Below, piece by piece: positions 63,205-64,000 of a stretch of DNA of 64,000 nucleotides. The number at the start of each line of letters is the position of its first letter. Position 1 is the first letter of the stretch. Source of the stretch: Setophaga petechia. Its lineage: Eukaryota; Chordata; Aves; Passeriformes; Parulidae. Location of the stretch: positions 26,775,121 through 26,839,120 of the forward strand of contig JANCRA010000004.1 of NCBI GenBank assembly GCA_024362935.1. The letters are read 5' to 3'. The position numbers were made by a program, and so were the translations under genes. The notes below the pieces were generated by a model. The model worked only from the letters and a program-made list of their open reading frames with translations. It was not told the DNA's origin and made no database searches.

Positions 63205-63718
63205 ATTTTCTCGCCGGCTGCCCAAAACGCCGTTTAAGCATTACCCGCGCTGGTACCCCGTGGCCGTGCGCTGCCAGCAGCACGCAGCCCCGGGGCGCTG
63301 CTGCCCCGGGCACGGGGCCCGGTGAGCGGACAAGGGGCGGGGTGAGGCGTGGTGGGACGGGACGGGACGGGACGGACGGGCGGACGGGGGCAGGCAGGGG
63401 CCGCCGGAGCGGGGAGCGGAGCCTGTCCGGCGGCGACGGCGGCGCGGGAGCAGCGTGCCAGAGGCGGACGCGGGAACCGAGAAGAGCCCGGAGGGGCGGT
63501 CGGGAGGTCGGTCGGGGGCGTCCGGGCGAGGCGGCTGCGGGGAGCGCGGAGCCGCGGGGATTGGCGGCGGCGGCGGGGCAGGGCCGGGGCGATCCCAGCC
63601 CCGCCCGGCCCGTCCCGGTCCTGCCCAGCGCAGCCCTGGGGCCCGAGCGGCGCCGCGCAGGCGGCGAGGTCGGATGCGGCGGCCGCGGAGCGCCGAGGGA
63701 CGCGGGCGGACGCAGCAG
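63205..63718 (+). other. candidate first exon of a right-running gene
   Basis: This would run from the inferred start near 63205 to a good donor, GCAGCAG|GTACCG, at 63718/63719. A second, stronger donor (GGCCCG|GTGAGC) lies at 63321/63322 and could define a shorter alternative first exon. An ATG at 63674 reads MRRPRSAEGRGRTQQ up to the distal donor, but its context (C at -3) is weak. The exon may therefore be entirely 5' untranslated. Another ATG lies at 63769, after the donor. No protein family can be named from this piece. Confidence 0.3.
63353..63388 (+). repeat. (GGGAC)n short tandem repeat in CpG island
   Basis: Several GGGAC units grade into GGAC/GGGC variants. G-rich on the plus strand, it could form secondary structure in a 5' UTR. 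It is short and imperfect. Confidence 0.75.
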
Positions 63719-64000
63719 GTACCGGAGCTCCGCGCCCTGCCTGCCCCGGACCCTCTCCCCTGGCCGGGATGCGCCCCCGCTGCCGGCCCGGCCGAGGTGC
63801 GGTGTCGGTGCGGCTGTCGGAGCGGGAAGCCGCCGCTCGGGGTGTGTGTGGCTGGCACGGAGCGGCATCGAGCTGCGTGGGAACGCCGGGTCTAGGGATC
63901 CTCACGCCCCGTGGGTAGAACGATGTTCTCTGTGTGAGACCATCGCGGGGCGGGCACGTCGGATAACTTAAACAAGACGTTTGTCAGCCCAGAAGGCTCA

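Larger units (their letters stand above)
63120..63970. promoter_or_regulatory. CpG island, promoter region
   Basis: There is an abrupt change from AT-rich sequence to dense CpG. It includes a GC box (GGGGCGGGG at 63334-63342), many GCGG and CCGCC blocks, and a GGGAC repeat (63353-63388). CpG islands of this kind usually mark promoters of vertebrate genes. Composition falls again after about 63950. Overlapping long open frames on both strands are expected from the scarcity of AT-rich stop codons and are not evidence of coding. The best splice donors face right, suggesting a gene on the plus strand that continues beyond the window. A divergent minus-strand transcript is also possible. Confidence 0.85.

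Noticed and set aside
63186..63971. Long overlapping open frames on both strands in the CpG island (up to 261 codons)
   Set aside because: The longest begins at GTG, and frames are open on both strands because stop codons are rare in very GC-rich DNA. No domain is visible and good splice donors interrupt them.
1..64000. tRNA genes, rRNA, CRISPR arrays or bacterial-type operons
   Set aside because: No tRNA B-box with matching cloverleaf, no spaced direct-repeat array and no tightly packed ATG-initiated genes were seen. The context is vertebrate nuclear DNA.

Overview
This is vertebrate nuclear DNA, almost certainly from a bird. The base composition is AT-rich and there are no prokaryotic gene arrays. 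Two 3' fragments of the chicken-repeat-1 (CR1) LINE family are present, with the characteristic 3' end (a 'caggctggat' stretch followed by a terminal 'gattctat' motif). There is also a decayed endogenous retrovirus (ERV) whose LTR and gag-like remnants resemble a family common in avian, particularly passerine, genomes. The species cannot be named from the sequence. Almost all long open frames begin at GTG, TTG or CTG rather than ATG and match nothing I recognise, so I treat them as chance.

Layout. 1-4.69 kb: AT-rich unique sequence with one exon-like segment (3.70 kb). 4.69-5.43 kb: internally deleted CR1 on +. 5.4-39.2 kb: gene-poor, mostly unique sequence with simple repeats (A48 at 12.86 kb, (TA)20 at 18.55 kb, a T/G-rich tract at 31.4 kb) and one exon-like segment with strong splice sites (23.40-23.51 kb). 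39.2-49.3 kb: three exon-like segments on +, all joined in phase 1. The last ends in a hydrophobic membrane-spanning stretch, a stop codon and two poly(A) signals. An ERV fragment (about 45.05-47.66 kb) lies antisense inside the putative last long intron. 49.3-57.3 kb: no gene seen. 57.30-57.95 kb: second CR1 3' fragment on +. 58-63.1 kb: no gene seen, although base composition becomes more even near 61.3-61.9 kb. 63.12-63.97 kb: a sharp CpG island with a GC box, a TATA-like element and two good splice donors on +. It is most simply the promoter and first exon of a gene continuing to the right.

How the parts relate. The best-supported functional element is the CpG-island promoter at the right edge. 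The possible gene ending at 49.07 kb would be a small single-pass or tail-anchored membrane protein. Its evidence is only splice-site quality, phase agreement, a hydrophobic C-terminus and poly(A) signals, and I cannot identify a family. The rest is best read as intergenic or intronic sequence with old transposon debris. I found no tRNA, rRNA, CRISPR array or intact mobile element.
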